DNA of 64,000 nt from JANXQG01 sp963804375. GTDB lineage: Bacteria; Planctomycetota; Planctomycetia; Pirellulales; Thermoguttaceae. Location of the stretch: the NCBI GenBank assembly GCA_963804375.1, contig CAWDQE010000007.1, forward strand, positions 68,257-132,256. Direction: 5' to 3'. The position numbers and the translations under genes were made by a program. Below are positions 10,129-19,411 of this stretch, piece by piece. The notes under the pieces were generated by a model, which made no database searches, was not told the DNA's origin, and worked only from the letters and a program-made list of their open reading frames with translations. Position 1 is the first letter of the stretch, and every line of letters starts with the position of its first letter.

Positions 10129-11723
10129 TTTCCGGAATCCTTCGCTTCGTGATAATCCTGCTCGGTATTCACAGCCCAGACGTTCGATTTGTCGCGCACT
10201 CCGGTGACGATGTTGTCGACCGCCACCATGGCCGTCAGCATCGAATGGTCCTGGTTATTGTAGCGGTGCATGCCGTTGCGGCCCAGCAGGAAGAGATTCG
10301 GGAAGCGATCGGTGAAACGGCGGACCTCTTCGAAGCGGTCGTACGTGCCGAAGTACGCCGGGTAGGTCTTCGGCATGCGGATCACCGTGGCGTCCAGGAC
10401 CGCCGAGCGTTCGATGATGCCGATTTTCTCCATTTCCCGCCCGCCCAGGTCAATCAATTCCTGGTCCGACATTTTCCAGAGGTCGTCGTGCTCGTAGCAG
10501 AAGTACTCCAGTCCAACCCAGACCTTCGCAGGATCGGAGACCATGAAGGGACTCCAGTTGTTGAAGATCTGCAAGCGGCCCACCAGCACGTCGGGCTCCT
10601 GGATGTAGATCCAGTTGTCGCGGATGAGCCGCTGTGCCTGCCGGGAAGGGGCACCCGCTTGCGGGTCCCGGACCTTCAGTTCCTTCAGCAAGAGGCCGAC
10701 GGTGATGAAGTCGCGGTAGATCAGCCCTTCGCTGACCTGCCGCACCTCGGCCGGGACCTCGGCATCCAGCGCGCGGACAAGGTCCTTCACCGGCATGGTC
10801 GAGAAGAACCAGTCGCCGCGGTAGACGGTGGTCTGGCCGCTGCGCGGATCGGTGGCTTCGACGGCCACGATGCGCTCGCCGTCCACCTGGATCTTGCTGA
10901 CCCGCTGGTGATGGACGATGCGGCCGCCGCCGCGCACGATTTCCCGGGAGACGGTCTCCCACATTTGTCCGGGACCGTGTTTGGGATAGAGGAACTGCTC
11001 GATGAGCGAAGTCTCGGTTCCCTTCTGGTCGAGGCCGCCGCGGCGGCGAAAGAGCTTGCCGAAAATGTGCTTCAAGGTGCCGAGGATCGACAACCCCTTG
11101 ACCCGCTGCGCTCCCCACTCGGCACTGATGGCCGAACAGCGTTCGCCCCAGACCTTCTCCGTATACGACTTGAAAAACGTGCGATACAGCTCGCGGCCGA
11201 AGCGGTTGATGAAGAACTCTTCCAGGTTTTTCTCCGGCCGGAAAGGAAAGAGGGCCGCGCGAAGGTAACTGAAACCGATCTTCATCATCCGCAGCAGGCC
11301 GAGTTTCTTGATCGTGTCCAGGCTCAGCGTGATGGGATAGTCGAAGAACCTGCGGAGGAAGTAGATGCGGCTCTTCCGCTGCCGCAAAAGCATGACCTGG
11401 TCGCACGTCTGCGGGTCGGGCCCCTGCCCTGTCGCGGCCACGTCGCGGTGCTTGCGGCGGTAGCTGATCGTGGCCTGCCCGGGCTGCAACTGCTCGATCG
11501 GCATGCGATCGAGCCACCACTCCATCACGCGGTCCGACTTGGAGAAGAAGCGATGGCCGCCGATGTCGATGCGGTTGCCCTTGTAGTTGGCAGTCCTCGA
11601 TATGCCGCCGACATAGTCCTCGGCCTCCAGCACGATGGGCACGATGCCCGTCCGCTGGAGCAGCTCGAAGGCGGCGGTCAGGCCCGCCGGCCCAGCCCCG
11701 ATGATGATCGCGGTTTCCGCCAT
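10125..11723 (-). CDS. FAD-dependent oxidoreductase, UDP-galactopyranose mutase-like
   Basis: A 532-residue flavoprotein. The dinucleotide-binding motif IIIGAGPAGLTAAFELL is at residues 6-22, followed by the FAD ribose-binding Glu in VLEAEDYVGG and by DIGGHRFFSKSDRVMEWW, a pattern of the amine-oxidase/UDP-galactopyranose mutase-like group. The C-terminal FAD block is NLFLLGRNGMHRYNNQDHS. The substrate is probably a nucleotide- or lipid-linked sugar, but this is inferred from family and neighbours only. It starts directly after the GmhA-like gene's stop and overlaps the next gene by four bases. Confidence 0.8.
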   Translation of the reverse strand: MAETAIIIGAGPAGLTAAFELLQRTGIVPIVLEAEDYVGGISRTANYKGNRIDIGGHRFFSKSDRVMEWWLDRMPIEQLQPGQATISYRRKHRDVAATGQGPDPQTCDQVMLLRQRKSRIYFLRRFFDYPITLSLDTIKKLGLLRMMKIGFSYLRAALFPFRPEKNLEEFFINRFGRELYRTFFKSYTEKVWGERCSAISAEWGAQRVKGLSILGTLKHIFGKLFRRRGGLDQKGTETSLIEQFLYPKHGPGQMWETVSREIVRGGGRIVHHQRVSKIQVDGERIVAVEATDPRSGQTTVYRGDWFFSTMPVKDLVRALDAEVPAEVRQVSEGLIYRDFITVGLLLKELKVRDPQAGAPSRQAQRLIRDNWIYIQEPDVLVGRLQIFNNWSPFMVSDPAKVWVGLEYFCYEHDDLWKMSDQELIDLGGREMEKIGIIERSAVLDATVIRMPKTYPAYFGTYDRFEEVRRFTDRFPNLFLLGRNGMHRYNNQDHSMLTAMVAVDNIVTGVRDKSNVWAVNTEQDYHEAKDSGK

Positions 11724-12338
11724 CTATTCCGCTTTCGCATACCGGCCGCTGGAATTGACCCGTGCGTGCATATCGTCGACAATCCAGTGGATCGCGCAGA
11801 TATGGACGCTCTCGACCATGCCCATGTCGCTTAACGGCACATGGATGCCCGCGTGGGCCGTCTGCTTGAGCTTGCCGCCGTTGTAGCCCGTCATGCCGAA
11901 GGTCGTGAGCCCATGGCGGTTGGCCCAATCGACGGCAGCCAGAACATTGGGACTATTGCCCGATCCGCTGATCGCCACCAGCAAGTCGCCGGGCTTGCCG
12001 AAGTTCATCAACTGTTGCACGAAAATCTGGTCGTAGCCGCAGTCATTGCCGATCGCCGTCAGCCAGCCGACATTGTCCGTGAGACTCAGCACCCGCAAAC
12101 GCCGCCGCGACTCGTCGCACAAATCTTCCTGGCGGAGGCAGCCTTTGCCAAGATCCTCGCAAAGGTGCGAGGCCGTACAGGCCGAACCACCGTTGCCGAC
12201 AATAAAGACGGTATTTCCCTTCTCCCAGGCGGCATAAAGCAACTCGGTCAGGTGGCTGACTTCCGCCGGGTCGACTCGGCCGAGTTCGCTCCGCAAGCGT
12301 TCGAGGTAGGTTGGATAATCGAGCGACGTACCGAGCAT
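11724..12338 (-). CDS. SIS-domain phosphosugar isomerase, GmhA-like
   Basis: A 204-residue SIS-domain protein resembling sedoheptulose-7-phosphate isomerase, which starts ADP- or GDP-heptose synthesis for surface polysaccharide. The phosphosugar-binding loops are VFIVGNGGSACTASHLCEDL (about residues 44-63) and VAISGSGNSPNVLAAVDWAN (about 121-140). Length is normal for GmhA (about 190-200). It heads the operon with the FAD oxidoreductase and two DUF218 proteins, which supports a polysaccharide role. Several GmhA-like proteins use other sugars, so no symbol is given. Confidence 0.8.
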   Translation of the reverse strand: MLGTSLDYPTYLERLRSELGRVDPAEVSHLTELLYAAWEKGNTVFIVGNGGSACTASHLCEDLGKGCLRQEDLCDESRRRLRVLSLTDNVGWLTAIGNDCGYDQIFVQQLMNFGKPGDLLVAISGSGNSPNVLAAVDWANRHGLTTFGMTGYNGGKLKQTAHAGIHVPLSDMGMVESVHICAIHWIVDDMHARVNSSGRYAKAE

Positions 12339-12418
12339 TTCAACTCCTGCAAAGTTTGGTTCCTAGATGCATATTTATTAGAATAGCCGATTGTCGCGTC
12401 CATTCACGAAAGTGAGTA

Positions 12419-12487
12419 AGAACCCCTAACACAACCGGATGATTCGAGGTCATTTCAAGGGCAAAATGGGGTTGTGTCAGGGGTTCT
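12419..12487. repeat. 18-bp inverted repeat (hairpin element)
   Basis: AGAACCCCTAACACAACC (12419-12436) pairs with GGTTGTGTCAGGGGTTCT (12470-12487) with one G-U-type mismatch and a 33-base loop. It lies between the end of the giant exported gene and the start of the GmhA operon, both on the minus strand, so it could be a terminator or a mobile hairpin. The rest of 12339-12569 shows nothing else. Confidence 0.65.
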
Positions 12488-12569
12488 CAACAATTCTAGC
12501 CCAGATCGCGATTCGGCGCTAGACGAATATCGTCGAATTGCCACTTTTCCTGCGGGTCTGATCGGTCGC

Positions 12570-15500
12570 TCACGCGCTCGTATCCGCCCGGGCCCGCGGT
12601 GCATGGCCGTTTCCGGCTGCCTTCAGCCAGCGATCGACCAAAGCCGACAAATCAGCGGAGGCGGCCGGCGCGGCCGAGCGGCGAAAGTAGCGCTGCTCCA
12701 GGTCGGCGATTGTTTGCCCAAGCGAATGCCGCTCCCCCTCGGAGAGCACTACGAGACCGTCGCCCTGAATCCGCTTGAGCAAGACGACAAGGCTGAAGGG
12801 AGTCAGCGGATCCGGCCTGTGGTACATGGGTCCGGCGATCTCCACGCGACGACGGCGCAACACGTAAACCACAGTGCCCAGGCCGATCAACAACAGTACG
12901 GCCACCGCGATCCCGCCGCCGATCCAAAGACTGATCTGCCGGGCCGTCAGGACCGTCCGCAAGGGGACCGCCGGACCGGCGGCCACCACGTCGGCATCGT
13001 CGTAACGCTGGTACTCCATCGCGATCGAAGGCCCGGCGGCTGCGGGAAAAACAAACTCGCGCGGCGGCGTGCGGGCGGCCGGGTCCGGCTCGACGTCGAT
13101 CGTCCAGCGCCGCTCCGTGACCGGCTGAATCTGCCCGCCGGCCATCTCCAGCGACTTCATTTCCAGCCGCTGGTCCTGCACCTTCGCCACGCGGAAACCG
13201 GGCATGGCGCCGGGGCCGAGGTCGACGATCCGGTCGAGCGTCGGGACCAGCCCTTGGGCCGTCGCCGTAAGTTCCAACTGCGCCGTGCCCGACGCCAGGC
13301 GGCGGTCGTCCCACAATTGGCGGAGCTTCATGTCTTGGCAAGGCCGCGGGGCGGGATGCTCGTCACGGGCATCGATCAGCACGACCTGCGAAGCCACCGG
13401 CAACCGCACCATGCCCGAACCGTCATTGAAATCCAGATCGATGGGGACCGCCGGGATCCGGTCGACCGAACCGGTCTTGGCCCGCAGGACGAGATAAGCC
13501 AGCGGGGTTTCCATCCAGCCGGGCCGGCCGAAGCCGCGCAGCGCGCTCTTGGGATCGTGGAAGCGGACCATCTCGATTTCGAAAGTCTGGCCGAGCTTTT
13601 CGCCGATCGTCTGTTCGATGACTTTGGGCTGATCGGCTTCCGCGCCGTTGGCATAGGCCTTCTGAAGCAGGTTGACGAAGCCGGCGCTCTCGCGTCCCAG
13701 GGCGGTGGAATAGCGGATGGAAAGCCGCGCGCGAACGACTGGCCGTGGCCGACCTGGGAACTGCCGTCCACCTGGACGTGCAATTGGACCTCGCCCAGCA
13801 GTTCATCGTAGAACTTCAGCCGCTCGCGGGCGGCATTTCCGGCGGGGTGGTCGCCCAGGACGCGCATCGCCGAGCGGAGGTAATACGGCTTCAACTGCGG
13901 CGGCACCTCGCTCATCGACGCGGTGACCATTTCGCCGAACATCTGCAAGTGCCGCGCGGAGGGCTTCTCGCCCAGCCGCCGAATGGCCGCCGCCACGCGC
14001 TCGATCTGATCGGCATCGGGCTTGTCCTGCCGCGTGAGATAGGCCAGATCACTGGCGCCCAAGGCCGATTGAAACCAGCGCATGTAGACTTGCGACAACT
14101 GCTGCTCCGGCGGCAGCGACGGCAAGACCTTGGCATACAGGTCGGCCGCCCGCCCAAACTCGGCGAAGGCCAGGTCTCGCAGCGTGGTGTAGGTCTTTAG
14201 ATCTGCCTTTTGGCCGTACAGAAATTCCGACTGGTCGAAGACGACTGCCGCCCGCAGCGCGACGACCTCCGCCTTGCCGGGCGCCTGCTTCTGGGCCGCC
14301 GCGAGCAACGTCTCCGCCAGGGCATAGCCGCGGAGGATCTCGGCAATCTGGTCCTTGTCGGTCCGCTGCGTGCCGGCCTGCTCCTGCACTTCGGGCTTGG
14401 CCCACTGGCCGACCAACTTGGTACGCATCGTCGAGACGAGTTGCAGCACCAGCTCCGGCGAGAACGATGCGGGGGCGCCGAACACCTGCCGCAAGTCTTC
14501 CTCGCGATAGACCTCGGCCGGCGAATGGCAGGCATCGAAGGCCGCGGCGATCAACTCTTCGCGCACCGGCGGCGCGCCGAGATCGCGGATCGCCTTGAGC
14601 TCGTCGGCCAGGGCGGCCAGGTTGCGGACCTGCCTGGCGCGGATCAGCGGCACCCCGCCGGACGACCCGGGGTTGTAGGGACTGCCGGAATAAGGGGCAA
14701 CGGAATAGACGCCGCCCGGTCCCTGGCGGTATGCCTGGCCGCTGGAATAGGGATTGTTATTGGACGAACTGTCGGGGCTGCGGCCCAGCAGCGAGGCAAG
14801 CCAATTGCCGAGGTACTGTTCGGCCAGTTGCCGGGCCAGCTTGGGATCGTCTTTCCCGCAGGCCCGGATTCCGGCGAAGGCCCGCGTCCGGTCGCCAGTT
14901 TCGGCGGCGACGATGGCCGTCAGCCGCCGCATCTGCCGCGCCATGTCGGCATCGACGGCCTGGCACCAGTCTTCCTCCGGCGAGAGCGGCAAGAGCGTCT
15001 TGGCATCCAAGGGCAATGGCTCGTTGTTGCCGCCGCGGTCGCGCCGCATGCGGCTCGTGGGCCAGGGACCGGGAAGCCCCGCGGTCTGGCCTCCATAACT
15101 GGAGGCCGGAACGTAGCGTCCCTGCGGATAATTCTGCGGGTCGACCGCCGCGCGCGGGCTGTCCTCCGGCTCGTTGTCGGTATTGATCGAGTAGTTCGCC
15201 TCGTTCAGCCAGCCGAGCGTCATCATGCGGATAGTTTCCGACCACGCCGCGCGGTCCTTGGCGGAAAGTCCGAGCAGTCCCTTCACCAAACGATGCTGGG
15301 CGGAGACGGCCTGCACCCGCAGCTCGGTGGCCCTGGAACGGAAGGAGTTCTCGGCCATCTGCGCCGACTCGGCCAGGATGAGCATGCACAAAGGCCGCTG
15401 CTTCTCGGCCAGCATCTTGATCCAGGCGGCGACCTGCTCTTCAGGCATCAAAGGCAACAGCGCGATGGCCCGCTGCATGGCCTCGGTCCGATTTTCCTCG

Positions 15501-16666
15501 CCGGCCTGCGGTGTGGCCAGGACAATGCCGGTCAGGTCCCATGCCTTGCGGATGGCCTGCTTGTCGTTGTGCCGCACGCCGGCCTGCATCTCGCAAAGGG
15601 CGACAAGGTTCAGCGTTCGCGGGTCTTTCTGTTGCAGGACTTCGGCCATCGGCGGCAGGTAGGTCCGGGCTTCGTCGATCATGTCGGCGGCGACCAGCAA
15701 GCGGGCCGCGGCCAGCCGTCTGGCCGGATCTTTGCCGCCCAGCCGCTCCGTGCCTTCCCGCAGACGCTGGAGCATGGCCAGCGGAATCCCCAGCCGTGCC
15801 TGGCTCTGCTGCAGCATGCGGCCGAGCATGGCGAGCTGAAGACTGTCAAAGTCCGCCGGCGCCGCGTCGGCCAGGTCCAGCACGTCGTCGGGCAGCACAA
15901 GATTCTTGCCGCTGGCCAACTGCATCAGCAAGAATCCATAGACCTTGGACCCGGCGTCCTTGGGCAGGCCCTTCAGATGGGCGCGGATACGTTTCCAATC
16001 GCCGGCCACGAAGTCATCGCTGAACTGCTTGGCCAACACTGCGTCGGGGTTCTTCTCCGCTTCCGGCTTGGCCGGTTTTTCCGGCTTGGCGGAAGCGGCG
16101 GCCTGGAGGGCCTTGTTCCTCAGCACCAGGGCGGGCGACCGCTGGAGATGTTGAAGAAACGTGAACTTCTGCACCAAGGCCGCCGCTTCCTGCTGATCGA
16201 CCCTGGCCTGGGGATCGTCGGAGTCGTCGGAGGGACGCACGAGGACTCCGTAGGGACTCGGGACGACCAATCCGGGAGTTGCAACCGGCCCGTCATCAGA
16301 AAAAGGGTTGGCCTGCGGCACGGGCGCGTATCCACCAGGTGGCGGGTTCGGCTGCGGCACATACACCGGTCCCGGCTGCGCCCGCAACACGCTTGGAAGC
16401 CAGATAACCACGGCGGCAATTAGCGCGATGGGAATCAACCACCTTGGCCGACGAGCGGAAAGAGATTTGGCGCATGGACGACGCTGTGCAGGGTACGGAG
16501 TACCGAGTACAGAGTAGGGAGTACGGACTACGGAGTCCCGATCGCTGGAATCTGGGTAGTGACCGGTGTGTACTGTGTAGAGCATGCTGCGGAGTGTGTA
16601 CTGCGTTCTTTGTACTGAGTACTGCCGCCCAATCCGCACCTGCGAAACTGACTGATTCTCTTTCAT
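12570..16666 (-). CDS. Giant exported protein of the MoxR/Bat operon (one frame break)
   Basis: About 1365 residues when two frames are joined near 13735, where HVQVDGSSQVGHGQSFA continues as RLSIRYSTALGRESAGFVNL. From the start: a peptide encoded by heptamer repeats (YSVQRTQYTLRSMLYTV), a signal segment (LIPIALIAAVVIWLPSVL), a Pro-rich linker, about 850 residues of alpha-helical sequence rich in Ala, Leu and Arg, a beta-rich part, then a C-terminal membrane helix (GGIAVAVLLLIGLGTVVYVL) and a cytoplasmic tail. The ATG at 16666 has a strong AGGAGG site 6 bases upstream and lies 11 bases after the BatC-like gene, so it is the last gene of the operon. I do not recognise a family; position recalls BatD, but the size is about double. 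Confidence 0.65.
16490..16624. repeat. ACTCAGT-type heptamer repeats inside a coding gene
   Basis: Degenerate copies of a seven-base unit (ACTCAGT on the minus strand) with words such as GTACCGAGTACAGAGTA and TTTGTACTGAGTACTG. They are read in frame at the N-terminus of the giant exported protein, between its start codon and its signal segment. Confidence 0.75.
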
Positions 16667-16677
16667 GACTATTCCTC

Positions 16678-17421
16678 CTACGACCCCGATCCCTCGCGCG
16701 TGCCGATGCCCGCGCTGTGAATGATCTTGCGAAGTTCCTTGTCTTGCTCATTGTTGCCGGGCTTCTTGCCCTGGCAGCGGCTTTGGCATTGCTTGCGCTT
16801 CCGCTGACTCAGATTCTTGCAATTGCAGTTGCAGTTCTTGGGCGGCGGCTTCGCCCGCAGCGCGCTCAAGTCCATTTGTTCCAGGCGAATGGTGTTCTCC
16901 AGGTTCTTCTCGAAGGTCTCGGCGTCGCCGTCGCCGGATTGCCTCGCCCGTTCCGCCAGGAAGCGGAAAAGTTGCCGGGCCGTTTCGGCCTCGGGCTTCC
17001 ATTCGTCGACCGTCGCCCCTTCCAGGCGCATGATCCAGGCAGCGTAGTAGCTGGCCGTGGCCAGTTCGTGGAAGGCGTCGGTTGCCAGGGCTGCGGATCC
17101 GGCAGGCTCGTTGCTCAGCAGCGCCAGCAGCTTCTCAAGCTGTTCCTGGCCCTCCAGGATCTCGCCGCTGCGGATTCGCGAGCGGGCCTGGAGCACCTGG
17201 AGCCGATTCCGCTGGGCCAGGTCGCTCTCGGGCAGCTCGGCGGCGGCCCGGCTGTGAAGCGCAGCCGCCTCGGCCCAATCCTGCCGGGCCTCGGCCGCCT
17301 CCGCCTTCCGGAGCAGGTCCCCTGCCCTGTCGCGGGCAAGCTGCGGCTGGCCCGGTCCAAAATGCCAGGCAGCCAGACCAACCGGGATTAACCACCATAC
17401 GGCAAAGAATAGACGTCCCAT
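16678..17421 (-). CDS. BatC-like membrane protein with Cys-rich tail
   Basis: A 247-residue protein with an N-terminal membrane segment (RLFFAVWWLIPVGLAAW) and a helical, TPR-like middle (LLRKAEAAEARQDWAEAAAL). Near the C-terminus is a striking cysteine cluster, NCNCNCKNLSQRKRKQC followed by QSRC. Start 17421 follows an AGGAG site; upstream in-frame codons lie in the neighbouring gene. It sits directly after two VWA genes, the place of BatC in Bat operons, where the TPR protein is thought to work with the VWA proteins at the membrane. The Cys cluster is not part of BatC as I know it and could bind metal. Confidence 0.65.
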   Translation of the reverse strand: MGRLFFAVWWLIPVGLAAWHFGPGQPQLARDRAGDLLRKAEAAEARQDWAEAAALHSRAAAELPESDLAQRNRLQVLQARSRIRSGEILEGQEQLEKLLALLSNEPAGSAALATDAFHELATASYYAAWIMRLEGATVDEWKPEAETARQLFRFLAERARQSGDGDAETFEKNLENTIRLEQMDLSALRAKPPPKNCNCNCKNLSQRKRKQCQSRCQGKKPGNNEQDKELRKIIHSAGIGTREGSGS

Positions 17422-17423
17422 GC

Positions 17424-18503
17424 TTATACTCCTACGGGGGCCCTGTGGGTGGAAGACTCTGTCTGCTTCGCAAGGCGAGCCCCGGGCGTCAGCCCGGTGG
17501 GTAGCGCTATGCCACTCGCCGGGCTGACGCCCGGGTCTTGCCTTGGCCGCCAGCGACCGCCGGCCGCGGCCAGGGCCAGGGGAAGCAACGCCAGCCCCGC
17601 CGCTGCGGCCAATACTGCGGCAATCGCCAGATCGCGAAGCGCAATGGGCCCGCCTTCGACGCCGGGCAGCACGGCATCGAGCTTCAGTAATTCGGTCGTG
17701 GGCACGTGCTTCACGTTGGCATCGCAATACGTTCCGCCCAACCGCACGGCAAGTTGCCCGAGCGAATCCGTGTCCTGCCGCGAGCTGTGGCCGTCGATGA
17801 ACAGGCCGTGATGCGAGTTGCCCACGCCCACGACCAGCGTGCCCGCAAAGGCCGCGGGCAGCGTCGGCGGCTCTTTGGCGGGCAGCGTGTCGCCGTCGCT
17901 GATGAGCAACAGCGCGGCCGATCGGGCGGGCCAGGATTTGGCCGTCTCCGCCGCCAGCTTCACGCCGTCGTACATGTTGGTCTTGCCCGGTTTGAAGACG
18001 TGCTCCAGCGGCAGGTCGTTGATGATGTTGGCGATCACCTCCGGATCGTAGGCATCGATGACCACCGGCCGGGCGCCGTTGTAGAAGGCCAGGATAGTGA
18101 CCCTCGTCCGCCGCATTTCCAAGCGCTCGAAGACGCTATGCAAGACGTTGCGGGCCCGTTCCGCCCGCCGTTGCGTGCCCTGGGGCCCGGCGTCTTCAAG
18201 CTCCATGCTGGGCGAGACGTCCAGGGCGATGGCGAGGTGGTGCAAGGGCTGCTTATCTGCCGAGGGATTCGCCTCCCAAGCGGCGGAATCGATTTGCAGA
18301 AGGACCAGAAGTCCCCAGCAAGCCGCACCGGCGGCGGCCGCACGCAGCCACGGCACGACGACCACCCACCTCCGCGGCCGAGCCACCGGACCGAAGGCGA
18401 GATGGGCCAGCCGCCGGCAACGCCGGGCGTGAAGCCACTCGGCCAGGCCGCAAAGCACAACCGCTGCCGCACAGATCGCCCCGTTCAATAGCCCGGTTAC
18501 CAT
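17424..18503 (-). CDS. VWA-domain membrane protein, BatB-like
   Basis: A 359-residue protein with two N-terminal membrane helices, a von Willebrand A domain facing the periplasm and a C-terminal helix (LAIAAVLAAAAGLALLPLAL). The metal-ion-dependent adhesion site is visible as IALDVSPSMELED (DxSxS), with the Thr loop in GKTNMYDGV and the Asp loop in LLISDGDTL. The start at 18503 overlaps the preceding VWA gene by seven bases. The last 30 or so residues (PGVSPASGIALPTGLTPG) are encoded by a palindromic repeat, not by ancestral sequence. VWA proteins of MoxR operons are thought to receive the MoxR chaperone activity and assemble envelope complexes. Confidence 0.8.
   Translation of the reverse strand: MVTGLLNGAICAAAVVLCGLAEWLHARRCRRLAHLAFGPVARPRRWVVVVPWLRAAAAGAACWGLLVLLQIDSAAWEANPSADKQPLHHLAIALDVSPSMELEDAGPQGTQRRAERARNVLHSVFERLEMRRTRVTILAFYNGARPVVIDAYDPEVIANIINDLPLEHVFKPGKTNMYDGVKLAAETAKSWPARSAALLLISDGDTLPAKEPPTLPAAFAGTLVVGVGNSHHGLFIDGHSSRQDTDSLGQLAVRLGGTYCDANVKHVPTTELLKLDAVLPGVEGGPIALRDLAIAAVLAAAAGLALLPLALAAAGGRWRPRQDPGVSPASGIALPTGLTPGARLAKQTESSTHRAPVGV
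17473..17541. repeat. GGGCGTCAGCCCGG palindromic element inside batB-like gene
   Basis: GGCGAGCCCCGGGCGTCAG (17473 on) and its inverted partner ending in GACGCCCGGGTCTTGCC (to 17541) form a hairpin with about 24-base arms. The unit is 69 bases, exactly 23 codons, and is read in frame in the C-terminus of the BatB-like protein. A second copy lies at 24144-24197 between genes. Confidence 0.75.
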
Positions 18504-19411
18504 GGCGTGTACCTCACTCCCCAGAGCGAACCGGCGTACAGGCCCAGCCCCGCCAGGCCGGCCACGGCCAGCGGCCAGAACAGGTCGACGCGCTGCGGGG
18601 CGGCGGGCCGTAGTTTGACCTGTTGCATATGATCGATGTGGTCGAAGACCGTGGCCAGCGCGGCAGGATCGGCAGCCGGGAAGACCACCCCGCCGCAGGG
18701 CCGCGCGAGGTCGTAAAGGTCGCTGGGCGTCTGGCCGTCGCCGATGTGGATGGCGTACAGCACGATCCCCGCCGCGGCCAGTTCGCCGCCGATCTTCCGC
18801 GAGACAGCAGGCCCCAGGTCGGCGCTCTCGCCGTCGGTAAGCAGGATGATCAAGCGATCTCCTTCGCCGCGGTCGCGCAGCAGGTTCAGGCAGTAACGCA
18901 TGGCCTTGCCGATCTCCGTGCCGTTGAATTGCCCCGGCAGCGACTCGGGCCGCAGGAACGGCGCCGCGCTGCGAATGGCCGAGAGGTCCTTGGTCAACGG
19001 CGCCCATTGCAGCACCTCATTGCCGAAAATTGCCAGGCCGAAGGCATCGCCCTTTCGCCGCGAAGTGAACTCGTTCATGGCGGCGATCGAGGCGTCGTAG
19101 CGCGAGCCGTTGCCAAAAGGCGACGTCATGCTGCCGGAGACGTCCAAGACCAACTCGATATTCGTCAGGTTGCGTTCCTGCTTGGGCTCGGCCTGCCGCA
19201 AGGGGCGGCAGTAGATCAGGATCGCCACGATCAGCAGCAGCGCCGGCAGCAAGTTCGCCGCGAGCACCAGCCGGCCCAGCCAGCGGCCGCTGCCCTGATG
19301 GCCATGATCGAAAGGCAGCGTCATGGCCGGATGCTGCCGCAGCGTCTCCCAAAGGACCAGCAGCACCGGCACCGCCAACAGCAACAGGGCCATGGGACGT
19401 CCGAAGGTCAT
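18497..19411 (-). CDS. VWA-domain membrane protein, BatA-like
   Basis: A 304-residue protein: two N-terminal membrane helices (ALLLLAVPVLLVLW and LVLAANLLPALLLIVAILIY), a von Willebrand A domain, and a C-terminal helix (LAVAGLAGLGLYAGSLW). The MIDAS is intact: ELVLDVSGSMTS, then FNGTEIGKAM and IILLTDGESADLG. The start at 19411 overlaps the previous gene by four bases (ATGA), showing translational coupling. It is the first of two VWA genes in the operon. Confidence 0.85.
   Translation of the reverse strand: MTFGRPMALLLLAVPVLLVLWETLRQHPAMTLPFDHGHQGSGRWLGRLVLAANLLPALLLIVAILIYCRPLRQAEPKQERNLTNIELVLDVSGSMTSPFGNGSRYDASIAAMNEFTSRRKGDAFGLAIFGNEVLQWAPLTKDLSAIRSAAPFLRPESLPGQFNGTEIGKAMRYCLNLLRDRGEGDRLIILLTDGESADLGPAVSRKIGGELAAAGIVLYAIHIGDGQTPSDLYDLARPCGGVVFPAADPAALATVFDHIDHMQQVKLRPAAPQRVDLFWPLAVAGLAGLGLYAGSLWGVRYTPW

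Noticed and set aside
9996..11834. 612-codon plus-strand open frame
   Set aside because: Antisense to the FAD oxidoreductase and GmhA-like genes, both with clear motifs.
14210..16423. 737-codon plus-strand open frame
   Set aside because: Mirror of the giant exported gene on the other strand; no domains, Arg/Gln/His-rich composition typical of antisense shadows.
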